Shown piece by piece: positions 8,093 through 14,195 of a stretch of DNA of 14,195 nucleotides. The notes under the pieces were generated by a model. It was given only the letters and a program-made list of their open reading frames with translations, searched no databases and had not been told where the DNA came from. Each line of letters starts with the position of its first letter. Position 1 is the first letter of the stretch. Location: positions 1 through 14,195 of the forward strand of contig WQRN01000039.1 in NCBI GenBank assembly GCA_009786715.1. The letters are read 5' to 3'. The translations under genes were made by a program, and so were the position numbers. This DNA comes from Treponema sp. GTDB taxonomy: Bacteria; Spirochaetota; Spirochaetia; Treponematales; Breznakiellaceae.

Positions 8093-8704
8093 TTATTGTA
8101 AATATGCTACCTGAATATCCATACATCTAACGGCAATTGCTTTACCGGCTTCATGGCCCAACGCAAGTAATATCATGGGAATACCTAAAAGAAGACGGGA
8201 TTTCCCAAATCTGGGTTTTTGTCCCCATGTCCATGCGTCACGGGTTAGATCAAAGAAAATTCTCATGCCTGCTCTGGTTGTTGTAAGCAGCGCAATACTT
8301 GCAACGCCGCCTGTTAAAGCTCCAATGATTGGAAAAGTTGATGCATGCCCCGATTCGCTGAGTTCCAGCAAGGGGGTGCCTTTACTGAAATCAAGCTTTA
8401 CGCCTCTTTTGGCGATGTAGTTCTTGCCGTTAGAAATAACGTCGATGTCAAAAGCATCATAACGGCTAAAACTCTCAGGCAGCTTTACGCTGACATCGCT
8501 CTTGTCGTTAATCTGCACAGAAACAGAAAAAGCGTTCTTGTCGTTAGGATACTGCGCTTTTGCAGGGCTGATAGTCAGCTGGCTGATATCTTCGCCTATT
8601 CCATTTGCAAAAACGATTTCCTGCGCCCCCAGTGATTCTGCGCTTACAAGAAGAGCGACGATAGCAATTGCGGTTACCATGAACCTTGTTTCCGATGTTT
8701 TCAT
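8093..8704 (-). CDS. exported hydrophobic-tail protein A (203 aa), paralogue of its neighbour
   Basis: Residues 1-27 form a Sec signal peptide: charged start, hydrophobic AIAIVALLVSAESLGA, likely cleavage before QEIVF. Residues 30-118 look like a beta-rich domain with a FDIDVISNGKNY and KLDFSKGTPLLELS pattern. Two hydrophobic segments follow, at about 124-142 (IIGALTGGVASIALLTTT) and 169-183. The first half matches the 229-aa neighbour in order and spacing of motifs: a P-N-D turn near 53, a D-V-x-x-NGK strand, and DFS(K/R)G. The pair is therefore a diverged tandem duplication, though the tails differ. Function is unknown; an envelope location is likely. AGGAGG lies 7 nt before the ATG. It is the last gene before a terminator. 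Confidence 0.8.
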   Translation of the reverse strand: MKTSETRFMVTAIAIVALLVSAESLGAQEIVFANGIGEDISQLTISPAKAQYPNDKNAFSVSVQINDKSDVSVKLPESFSRYDAFDIDVISNGKNYIAKRGVKLDFSKGTPLLELSESGHASTFPIIGALTGGVASIALLTTTRAGMRIFFDLTRDAWTWGQKPRFGKSRLLLGIPMILLALGHEAGKAIAVRCMDIQVAYLQ

Positions 8705-8712
8705 ATGAAAAC
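8697..8712. other. 16-bp perfect palindrome across the start codon of the 203-aa gene
   Basis: gttttcatatgaaaac is a perfect inverted repeat containing the ATG (complement of 8702-8704) and adjoining the AGGAGG ribosome-binding site. In RNA it could pair and hide the start codon, or as DNA it could be a protein-binding site. It is AT-rich and may be chance. Confidence 0.35.
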
Positions 8713-8783
8713 CTCCTGTTGTTTATTTTAACCGTTTATAACGGCCGTCAGCGCCGCCTTAAAGCAGCGTTGTTAAAAATTAG

Positions 8784-9473
8784 TTAGTTGTAATCAACCT
8801 GTACAAAAAGATCGCCGGGTTTAAAAAAAGTATCGTAAACCTGTTTTCCCTCTACTAATAAAAGACCGCCGAAAACAGCCCAACCTACAGGACCCGATAT
8901 TAAAGCGGCTGCCTTACCGGTTATTGACGCTGCAGCGGCTAATCCAACTTTTGGCAGTACAGATCTGGCGGCAGCTGCCGCTGCCTTGGGCGCTGCATTT
9001 TGAATAACGGTAACAGCCGCTTTTTCCACTCCTTTTTGCACCGGTTTAGTTGTAGTAATACCTAAAAGACCTGCTTCTAACCATGGCAAATCAAAAATGC
9101 CTGCAACATTGTCTTCCACGCTCAGAAGCAAAGTTGGTATCTTTCCCCTTGAAAAGTCGATCATGACGCTGTGCTTCGTTTTGAACCATTTCCCGTTCAC
9201 CTTAACATCTACATTGAACATACCGGCGCTTGCCATGTAATCGGGAATAAAAACGCCGTAAACGGACTCATCGTACTGCTGAACATCTTCCAGAACCATA
9301 CAACTTTTGTTGTCAGGGAAATTTTTGTTGGACGCGGTAATAACGATGGAAGTAATTTCCGCATTATCCAAGTTGTGGATCAAGAGGTTTGCCTGCGCTT
9401 CCTGAGAAAATACTTGAGTCATTCCAAACAGACTCAAACCGATAACCAGTGATAAAAATCTTGCGTTCTTCAT
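8784..9473 (-). CDS. exported hydrophobic-tail protein B (229 aa), paralogue of its neighbour
   Basis: Residues 1-23 are a Sec signal peptide (FLSLVIGLSLFGMTQVFS, likely cleavage before QEAQ). A beta-rich domain spans about 28-120, with FNVDVKVNGKWF (86-97) and MIDFSRGKIPTLLLS (104-118). The same motif order occurs in the 203-aa protein, so the two are paralogues. The C-terminal half is unusual: an Ala-rich amphipathic stretch at 160-192 (AAPKAAAAAARSV onward) followed by a Gly/Ala/Leu membrane-like segment at 193-207 and a short polar tail. Such a layout could insert into a membrane, but no known pore-forming family is recognised. AAGGAG lies 7 nt before the ATG. The gene is separated from the 203-aa gene by 79 bp. 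Confidence 0.8.
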   Translation of the reverse strand: MKNARFLSLVIGLSLFGMTQVFSQEAQANLLIHNLDNAEITSIVITASNKNFPDNKSCMVLEDVQQYDESVYGVFIPDYMASAGMFNVDVKVNGKWFKTKHSVMIDFSRGKIPTLLLSVEDNVAGIFDLPWLEAGLLGITTTKPVQKGVEKAAVTVIQNAAPKAAAAAARSVLPKVGLAAAASITGKAAALISGPVGWAVFGGLLLVEGKQVYDTFFKPGDLFVQVDYN

Positions 9474-9488
9474 AAAAAAACTCCTTAT

Positions 9489-9518
9489 AAAAAAACTTCC
9501 AACGGCAGCAACGCTGCC
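9489..9518 (-). terminator. weak hairpin and T-run between the 129-aa and 229-aa genes
   Basis: GGCAGC (9513-9518) and GCTGCC (9504-9509) form a 6-bp GC-rich stem with a 3-nt loop on the minus strand. A run of seven T (9489-9495) follows only after 8 further nucleotides, which is too far for a classical intrinsic terminator. It could attenuate transcription into the exported-protein genes, or be an mRNA-stabilising hairpin. Confidence 0.3.
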
Positions 9519-9528
9519 CCTATACTAA

Positions 9529-9542
9529 TTAATTGTCAAAGT
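9529..9542. repeat. junction repeat copy A
   Basis: ttaattgtcaaagt, identical to the copies at 9942 and 10302; the flank also shares cctgattg with copy B. Here the sequence overlaps the end of the 129-aa gene out of frame with the FDN-stop reading seen in the other two copies. Confidence 0.75.
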
Positions 9543-9925
9543 GCGGCGTGTTTCTGCATCCTGATTGAATATTTTTTATACCAGTATGTTCCAGGCTGCA
9601 ACGGCTGTAATCCGGCAGGAAACGGTTTATTGTTCTCGGCGGCAAATTTGGCAAGGAATTTGATGTACGTTGTCGCTCCCCGACGGCTGTGATTTGCGCA
9701 TATATCATAGTCATACCTTATATCCGTGTTATACCTAGATGAAGGGTGATTCGAAATACGCACATGGACCGCATTAGGCGTTTCTCTTGTCCCTCGGTTA
9801 ATGTTTAAATAAAAACTTTCCGATGCCAAAGACTGATTTACCCTGACAAAGTAGCCAAAACCGGAAATTGTCCTTCTAAGATAACTGGCAATACCGGAAG
9901 GGCTCGTTAAAAAATATTTTTTCAT
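9536..9925 (-). CDS. unrecognised small protein (129 aa), possibly with a shifted C-terminus
   Basis: I do not recognise the family. The product is basic and soluble-looking, with no signal peptide. It has N-terminal strands (FGYFVRVNQSLASESFYLNI), a VHVRISNHPSS strand-turn, and a helix TYIKFLAKFAAENN near residues 88-101. The strong AGGAGG 6 nt before the ATG supports expression. Its last codons overlap junction repeat A. In the other two copies this sequence encodes an FDN-stop tail, but here that tail is in another frame (ending at 9529), so the present end RMQKHAAL may come from a frameshift or a recombination event. It lies 16 bp downstream of the 113-aa gene and is probably cotranscribed with it. 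Confidence 0.65.
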   Translation of the reverse strand: MKKYFLTSPSGIASYLRRTISGFGYFVRVNQSLASESFYLNINRGTRETPNAVHVRISNHPSSRYNTDIRYDYDICANHSRRGATTYIKFLAKFAAENNKPFPAGLQPLQPGTYWYKKYSIRMQKHAAL

Positions 9926-9941
9926 ATCTGCCTCCTATAAG

Positions 9942-9955
9942 TTAATTGTCAAAGT
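9942..9955. repeat. junction repeat copy B
   Basis: ttaattgtcaaagt. On the minus strand it encodes the YFDN-stop end of the 113-aa protein, and it is followed by the AGGAGG of the next gene. Confidence 0.75.
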
Positions 9956-10283
9956 AAGGGGGAAATTCCTGATTGTTTTTAAAATATTTGATTAAAGGTT
10001 CAATTTTTATAAGAGAGACGCTCTGCCCTACAGTAAACCCGGGGTCGAAAACCGGGCTTACAATTTCCGCAGAATCAATATCGTAAATAGTGCAATAAAA
10101 ACGATGCATCCGCTTTGCGGCATACACGGATAATCCAATAGGAGCGGTTTCCTCTGTTTTTAAAAATCTAAAACGGAATTGGATTACATTTTGCTCAATA
10201 TTGCCGTCTATCATAAGAATTCCAGAAATTAAGCTTGTTTCAACAGAAATGGGGCGCGGGATAAGCGGTTTTAAATTATCCAT
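9942..10283 (-). CDS. unrecognised small protein (113 aa)
   Basis: I do not recognise the family. The product looks cytosolic and beta-rich: ISGILMIDGN, VIQFRFRFLKTEE, RFYCTIYDIDSAEIV and a hydrophobic VSLIKIEPLIKYF helix before the tail NNQEFPPYFDN. AGGAGG (complement of 10291-10296) lies 7 nt before the ATG, which supports the start. It is the first gene after the terminator at 10341-10372 and so probably opens the four-gene small module. Its tail is nearly repeated in a remnant just upstream (10302-10340), which suggests it arose by duplication or that a neighbouring paralogue was deleted. Confidence 0.65.
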   Translation of the reverse strand: MDNLKPLIPRPISVETSLISGILMIDGNIEQNVIQFRFRFLKTEETAPIGLSVYAAKRMHRFYCTIYDIDSAEIVSPVFDPGFTVGQSVSLIKIEPLIKYFKNNQEFPPYFDN

Positions 10284-10290
10284 AATATTT

Positions 10291-10322
10291 CCTCCTAATA
10301 TTTAATTGTCAAAGTAAGGAGG
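10291..10322 (-). promoter_or_regulatory. possible hairpin hiding the ribosome-binding site of the 113-aa gene
   Basis: CCTCCT (complement of 10317-10322) can pair with the AGGAGG ribosome-binding site (complement of 10291-10296) across a 20-nt loop. The equivalent pairing before the 129-aa gene has one mismatch. The CCTCCT also encodes the PP of the PPYFDN tail, so the complementarity may be incidental. Confidence 0.25.
10302..10315. repeat. junction repeat copy C
   Basis: ttaattgtcaaagt, identical to copies A and B. Here it is attached only to a short gene remnant and lies just before the ribosome-binding site of the 113-aa gene. Confidence 0.75.
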
Positions 10323-10340
10323 GTATTTTTGATTTTTTAT
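10302..10340 (-). pseudogene. 13-codon C-terminal remnant of a paralogue of the 113-aa gene
   Basis: Read on the minus strand, this encodes IKNQKYPPYFDN and a stop, matching the NNQEFPPYFDN end of the 113-aa protein. No upstream reading frame with a start belongs to it; the sequence runs straight into the T-run of the terminator at 10341. It is most simply the 3' scar of a deleted gene copy. The alternative is a conserved DNA element that happens to be translatable. Confidence 0.35.
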
Positions 10341-10372
10341 AAAAAAAAACACCGCTGCATATGCGGCGGCGT
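10341..10372 (-). terminator. intrinsic terminator after the CotH-kinase gene
   Basis: On the minus strand ACGCCGC (10366-10372) pairs with GCGGTGT (10349-10355), 7 bp with one G-T wobble. The loop contains a palindromic GCATATGC that can extend the stem, and a run of eight or nine T (10341-10349) follows. It lies about 24 nt after the CotH stop and is well formed. Confidence 0.85.
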
Positions 10373-10395
10373 TAGATTAATTAAATTGAAAATTA

Positions 10396-13107
10396 TCAGT
10401 CAACAGGTAAGATGACAACATCTTTAACGTAGTAAATACCTGCTTGTTTACCACCCTGGAATTCCAGATTTGCCCCGCTTTTTGTTGGTAATGCATCTCC
10501 TGTAAATGAAAAATGCTGATAAGTATCATTTAATGATATACCATGCGATCTGCTTCCATGCTGATCAGTCCAATAATATTGAATATTCATATTATTTCGC
10601 GTTCCGCTGTCTGTTCTTGCGTAAAAACTATATGTGTACCGGATTCCTGCTGTTGCTTCAGCTTCGTAGCTAAAACGCATGGTAGCATGCCAATTTTCAG
10701 TTCCTGCGGTTGTTATATTAATTTTATATTCATTATTACCAATATTTTCATATGTCATGGCGCCGGAATCGCTGGTATAGTAGCCGGTTGTCCAGTTCAA
10801 TGGCTGCGGCGCTGTTACAGTAACAGTACATGTTATTGATTCACTGCCTGCGGCTGCGGTAATTACCGCAGTTCCGGCTGCTACAGCCCTAATATTTCCA
10901 TTTTGATCCGCTGTTGCGACATTATTATTGCTTGACGACCACATAACCGTTTTATATGTTGCATCCAGCGGTAAAACAGAGGCCGTAAGTTTTTCACTTT
11001 TCCCGGCAGATAACGAAAGACTGTTTTTATTAATAGATATGCTGGTAATAGGCACAACAGTAATATTTGCGCTGTAATTCGCTGTTATTTGAGCATTGCT
11101 GCTGTTTAAAGTAACGGTGATAATTTTGCTGCCATTACCGCTTGTTATAGCGCCTCCTGTAACTGACCAATTTACAAAACTATAACCGCTTACATCATTT
11201 GTTGTTACCGTAATGGGGTTGTTTTGATAATACTGCCCTGTCCACGTTCCGCCCGATGCAATCGGAGTTACGGTATTAATTTTCATAGGCAAGGTATTCA
11301 TTATATTATTATCGTGTTTCGCGGCAAAAGTAACATTTGTTAAACCGCTTACGCCGAAATGCTGCGGCAGATATATCCCTGTCATGGCGGATCTTATATT
11401 TCTTAGATACATTCGCGCGTCGTTGACTTTATTATTAAATTGATCCGGCCATCCGCCCCACCTTGCAAAATAACCTTTTACAGTGTCACCCATTAACGGT
11501 TTATAAATAGCGGCATATTCATTCAATTTTGATTCAAAAACATCAGGATGGAAGTCTACATTATGCAAATCCATCATTGTATTGACAAAATCACGTTTAA
11601 AATCAGAATTTTTCATTAACGCGGCAAATAATTTAGCATTATCGTGATCATTATTTATAATACGTTTTTGAAAAGGATCGGGCGTACTTCCTCTGGAATA
11701 AATCCCCATGGCAAATTCAACATCGAACATCTGCCAGCGCCATTTAGTATCGCCGTACGGGTTGCCTGATTCTACAGTACGCGTTCTCCATAAGCGGTAA
11801 TTATTCTGGGGCCAGTCTTCGTTGTGAATATAAATCTGCGCGGCAAAATAATCAATAAAGTTTTGAATATCAAATAAATTACAAAAATCATTGTAATTTT
11901 GCGCATTGGACATATTTTTATCTTTAAAACTAATTATGTTCCGGTAATATGATTCATCGCTCAGGCTGCCGTCATCTATCGCGCCGTTATCGTAAGATAT
12001 TACATTATTTCTGTTAACGCCGTATTTATATTCTGTATGATTGTCGCTGTACCTCTCCTGAAGATTGTAAGGCCCCCAATATTCGCCGTTGATGTACACG
12101 ATGCACGGAACTCCCGCCTGAGTGGTAAAACTTCTGTTTCTAAGCAGATCTTGCAAAAAAACATCATAAAATTTTGTGTATTCGCTGTCATTTGCGCCGT
12201 TGCGCAGCATAAAACTTTTATACGTTCCTACAGGCGTTCCGTTCGCGCGAACCGCTCCGGGAATTAGCTGATAATTGGTTAAATTGTTTAAACCGCCGTA
12301 TTCGCCTCTGAAATAAATATTAAAACTTTTTTGCCCTGCGGCGCGCGACCATCCGCCGCGGATGCGGATACCGACATTGGAGGCAACAGGCACGCTTCTT
12401 GAGCCGGTATTTCCGGCAAAAAGTTCCATGGAAGCAACACGCTCCCAATCCTCTCCCCTTTGCATAAAATTGTATTGAGTGCCTGTAGGACTGTCTTTTT
12501 TATCCCATCGGTTGGTGCTTACGCCTCTCACCATAATGCCGGAATTAATATCAACAAGGTTATAAGGGTCCGTAACAAGCGAGATAATGGGGTGATTCGC
12601 GTAATCCGCTAAATTGCCGCCTATAAAATATGTTCTGGTAACAACATCGCTTGTTCTTGTACCGGAGGAATCTGCCGCCATCGCGCGGATTACGGTAGCT
12701 TTCGGCACTTGATTATTAGCCGGAATATAAATTGCCGGCATATCGCCGCGCGGATCATCGAGGCGGCCGTAAAAATTTGTTGAGTTTTCAGATGTTGCCA
12801 AAAGATTCGTCTGTATCGGGTTATTGCGGTCTGTTACGTTAATGGCTGAAGAATATTTAAAAATAGTTTTGTTATTTACCTTATCAGGTTCCGGCATGCT
12901 CCCGTCTATCGAATAATAGATTGAATTCCCTTCCGACGCAGTCAATTCAACAGAAAACGGCTGAGAATAAAGGCCGCTGCCTTTTGACACGTTAGGCGCT
13001 CTTATTCTGCCGCTTGAAGAGTTATTATCGTCATTACCGCTGTTATCGGGAGTTTCACAGGAGATAAGCAGACAGCACACTGCAAGCACAAACCAAATTT
13101 TCTTCAT
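10396..13107 (-). CDS. CotH-kinase-family multidomain surface lipoprotein
   Basis: A 903-aa exported lipoprotein: MKKIWFVLAVCCLLISC is a lipoprotein signal with lipobox Cys17, followed by an Asp/Asn/Ser-rich linker. Then come a chitobiase C-terminal-like domain (about 40-165, IYYSIDGSMPEP), a CotH kinase domain (about 170-580; GIRIRGGWS, YINGEYWGPYNLQERYS, HNEDWPQNNY near 428-437 and MFDVEFAMG at 460-468), an InlB-like beta repeat (about 614-680), a BIG2 Ig-like domain (687-765) and a C-terminal carbohydrate-binding-like domain (771-903). CotH kinases phosphorylate proteins, as in Bacillus spore coats; the substrate here is unknown. The usual Asp-x-Asp metal motif reads Asp-Val-Glu. The start at 13107 is preferred over an ATG at 13140 because AAGGA lies 7 nt upstream and the signal peptide then has normal length. 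A terminator follows. Confidence 0.88.
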   Translation of the reverse strand: MKKIWFVLAVCCLLISCETPDNSGNDDNNSSSGRIRAPNVSKGSGLYSQPFSVELTASEGNSIYYSIDGSMPEPDKVNNKTIFKYSSAINVTDRNNPIQTNLLATSENSTNFYGRLDDPRGDMPAIYIPANNQVPKATVIRAMAADSSGTRTSDVVTRTYFIGGNLADYANHPIISLVTDPYNLVDINSGIMVRGVSTNRWDKKDSPTGTQYNFMQRGEDWERVASMELFAGNTGSRSVPVASNVGIRIRGGWSRAAGQKSFNIYFRGEYGGLNNLTNYQLIPGAVRANGTPVGTYKSFMLRNGANDSEYTKFYDVFLQDLLRNRSFTTQAGVPCIVYINGEYWGPYNLQERYSDNHTEYKYGVNRNNVISYDNGAIDDGSLSDESYYRNIISFKDKNMSNAQNYNDFCNLFDIQNFIDYFAAQIYIHNEDWPQNNYRLWRTRTVESGNPYGDTKWRWQMFDVEFAMGIYSRGSTPDPFQKRIINNDHDNAKLFAALMKNSDFKRDFVNTMMDLHNVDFHPDVFESKLNEYAAIYKPLMGDTVKGYFARWGGWPDQFNNKVNDARMYLRNIRSAMTGIYLPQHFGVSGLTNVTFAAKHDNNIMNTLPMKINTVTPIASGGTWTGQYYQNNPITVTTNDVSGYSFVNWSVTGGAITSGNGSKIITVTLNSSNAQITANYSANITVVPITSISINKNSLSLSAGKSEKLTASVLPLDATYKTVMWSSSNNNVATADQNGNIRAVAAGTAVITAAAGSESITCTVTVTAPQPLNWTTGYYTSDSGAMTYENIGNNEYKINITTAGTENWHATMRFSYEAEATAGIRYTYSFYARTDSGTRNNMNIQYYWTDQHGSRSHGISLNDTYQHFSFTGDALPTKSGANLEFQGGKQAGIYYVKDVVILPVD

Positions 13108-13139
13108 AATAATTTCCTTAACGCAGCCTCGTATTGTCA

Positions 13140-14195
13140 TTATTCTATCGCTTCACCGGTGATTGGATTCCATGCGCCGGCAGCGGCATTTCTTGGCCAG
13201 ACCTTTAACAGAACATCATTAGAAATCGGGTTAGTATTACGATAATCAACATCGCCGAAATCTACACTGTTGTTATTTGTATCATCAAGAGTTGTACGGC
13301 GGGGAACTCTCGGTCTTGATTGATTTTTAGCAACTGCAGTTTCAAATCCATTTGTAGTTCCAACACCAAACATATCAATATAATCACCGCTCAAACTTGC
13401 TTCAGTAAAGGGATTAGCGACAGAAAGCGTTGCTTGATTACGGATAAGAGCTATTTTAAAGTTATTATTAGCAATTATAAAATCATACTCTTGATCCGGC
13501 GTAGGAAGGGTAGATCGAGGTGTGGCATTTACTTCAGTCATATTAGTAGTCACAATTAGGAATGAGCATCTGGCAGGAATCGAACCTGTTAGTTGAATTG
13601 CATATGTCCAATCAGCAGCATCACCGATATGCAGGTAATAATTATCTGCAGTTAAATCAATAGCCTCATTGGTGTTATTGTACAACTCAACGAGAGATCT
13701 TGGAAAACCGGAACCATCGGTAGTATTGTTACCATTACCATACGTATTTGCCTGTAAAATCATTAACATTTCCGTTCCCGGAGGCGGAGGCGGCGGAGAC
13801 GCAGGTTCAGCAAAGGGATCCCAACTTCCGGCGCTTGAGTTTCTGGGATAACGGACTTCCAGCATTTCATTTGTCATTCCGCCTGAGTCTTTTGCGTATC
13901 TTGCCGCAATGAAATCTGCGGAATTGTCATCAGTGTCGGTTAAATTTTTTCTGCGGATTGCTTCTGACGCGGAATTTCTTGCAGGAGCGGTTTCATAACC
14001 AAAAATATGATCCGGAGCTGCCGCGTTGGGATTATTTACGGAGCCTGCCATATCAATATAACCAGATACTTTTTTTCCATTACCGTCAACATCAAAAGGA
14101 TTCTGCATGCTTAAAATAGAGCTGCCTTCTATAAGAGCAACTTTGAATGATCTATTGCCTAATGAAAAATTGGGATCGTTTATATCGCCGTAATT
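13140..14195 (-). CDS. tandem lamin-tail-domain (LTD) protein, 3' part (cut by window edge)
   Basis: The reading frame stays open to the window edge (351 codons visible), so the Met at 14108 is internal, not the start. Residues upstream of it (SFKVALIEGSSILS) match the second repeat's FKIALIRNQATLS. Two LTD-like units are seen: the end of one up to about residue 130, then a six-proline linker (134-139), then a complete unit with a VELYNNTNEAIDL start, IPARCSFLIV, SGDYIDMFG, and a closing VWPRNAAAGAWNPITGE. LTDs are Ig-like modules of exported bacterial proteins. The N-terminus and any signal peptide lie outside. The TAA is 32 nt before the preferred CotH start, so the two are probably one operon; LTD and CotH genes often travel together, and the LTD protein might be a partner or substrate. 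Confidence 0.8.
   Translation of the reverse strand, partial: NYGDINDPNFSLGNRSFKVALIEGSSILSMQNPFDVDGNGKKVSGYIDMAGSVNNPNAAAPDHIFGYETAPARNSASEAIRRKNLTDTDDNSADFIAARYAKDSGGMTNEMLEVRYPRNSSAGSWDPFAEPASPPPPPPGTEMLMILQANTYGNGNNTTDGSGFPRSLVELYNNTNEAIDLTADNYYLHIGDAADWTYAIQLTGSIPARCSFLIVTTNMTEVNATPRSTLPTPDQEYDFIIANNNFKIALIRNQATLSVANPFTEASLSGDYIDMFGVGTTNGFETAVAKNQSRPRVPRRTTLDDTNNNSVDFGDVDYRNTNPISNDVLLKVWPRNAAAGAWNPITGEAIE

Noticed and set aside
8705..8783. Terminator between the two exported-protein genes (CCGTT-ATA-AACGG hairpin)
   Set aside because: The stem is 5 bp and no T-run follows, so read-through from one paralogue to the other is more likely.
9529..10372. Integron attC sites between the small genes
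   Set aside because: The junction repeats lack GTTRRRY/RYYYAAC core sites and the long imperfect palindrome of attC, and no integrase is in the window.
13108..13140. ATG at 13140 as the start of the CotH-kinase lipoprotein
   Set aside because: It has no ribosome-binding site and would add 11 residues before a normal-length lipoprotein signal. The ATG at 13107 has AAGGA at 7 nt.
13568..13590. A tRNA T-arm lookalike (CAGGTTCGATTCCTG on the minus strand)
   Set aside because: No matching acceptor stem, anticodon arm or D-arm is found at the right distance. The sequence encodes the IPARCSF strand of the LTD protein, in frame with the rest of the domain.

Overview
The window looks like part of a low-GC, AT-rich bacterial chromosome. 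The gene content suggests a spirochaete of the Treponema group: a PPDK of treponemal type, long ankyrin arrays with NENP-type loops, CotH-kinase lipoproteins next to lamin-tail-domain (LTD) proteins, and BIG2-type Ig domains. This assignment is inference from gene style; no rRNA or other marker is present. There is no gene-free stretch longer than 300 bases.

Left edge (1-2842): the 5' end of pyruvate, phosphate dikinase (minus strand) diverges from a DEAH-box RNA helicase of the HrpA/HrpB class (plus strand). The 170-bp gap between them holds a good sigma70-type promoter for ppdK, an extended -10 promoter that would start the helicase mRNA almost at its ATG, and a five-copy array of TCATGA-centred direct repeats spaced about 22 bp apart. 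I read the array as an operator.

Centre (2830-8018, minus strand): three overlapping genes form one tight operon. In transcription order they are a 394-aa unknown protein, a 280-aa unknown protein, and a 1060-aa STAND/NB-ARC-like NTPase with a C-terminal ankyrin array. The N-terminus of the NTPase resembles a Lon (S16) protease fold by eye. This is the strongest candidate for an undescribed system: an NLR-like sensor or conflict module with two unrecognised partners. Its last gene runs into the 3' end of the helicase.

Next (8093-10372, minus strand): four small genes lie between two intrinsic terminators. Two (113 and 129 aa) are probably cytosolic and unrecognised. Two (229 and 203 aa) are diverged paralogues with signal peptides and hydrophobic C-terminal halves. 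A 14-bp sequence that encodes a YFDN-stop tail in two copies recurs at three gene junctions. One copy is attached only to a 13-codon gene remnant, which suggests duplication and deletion, or cassette-like shuffling.

Right edge (10396-14195, minus strand): a multidomain CotH-kinase lipoprotein follows a tandem LTD protein that is cut by the window end. Both are probably exported surface proteins from one operon.
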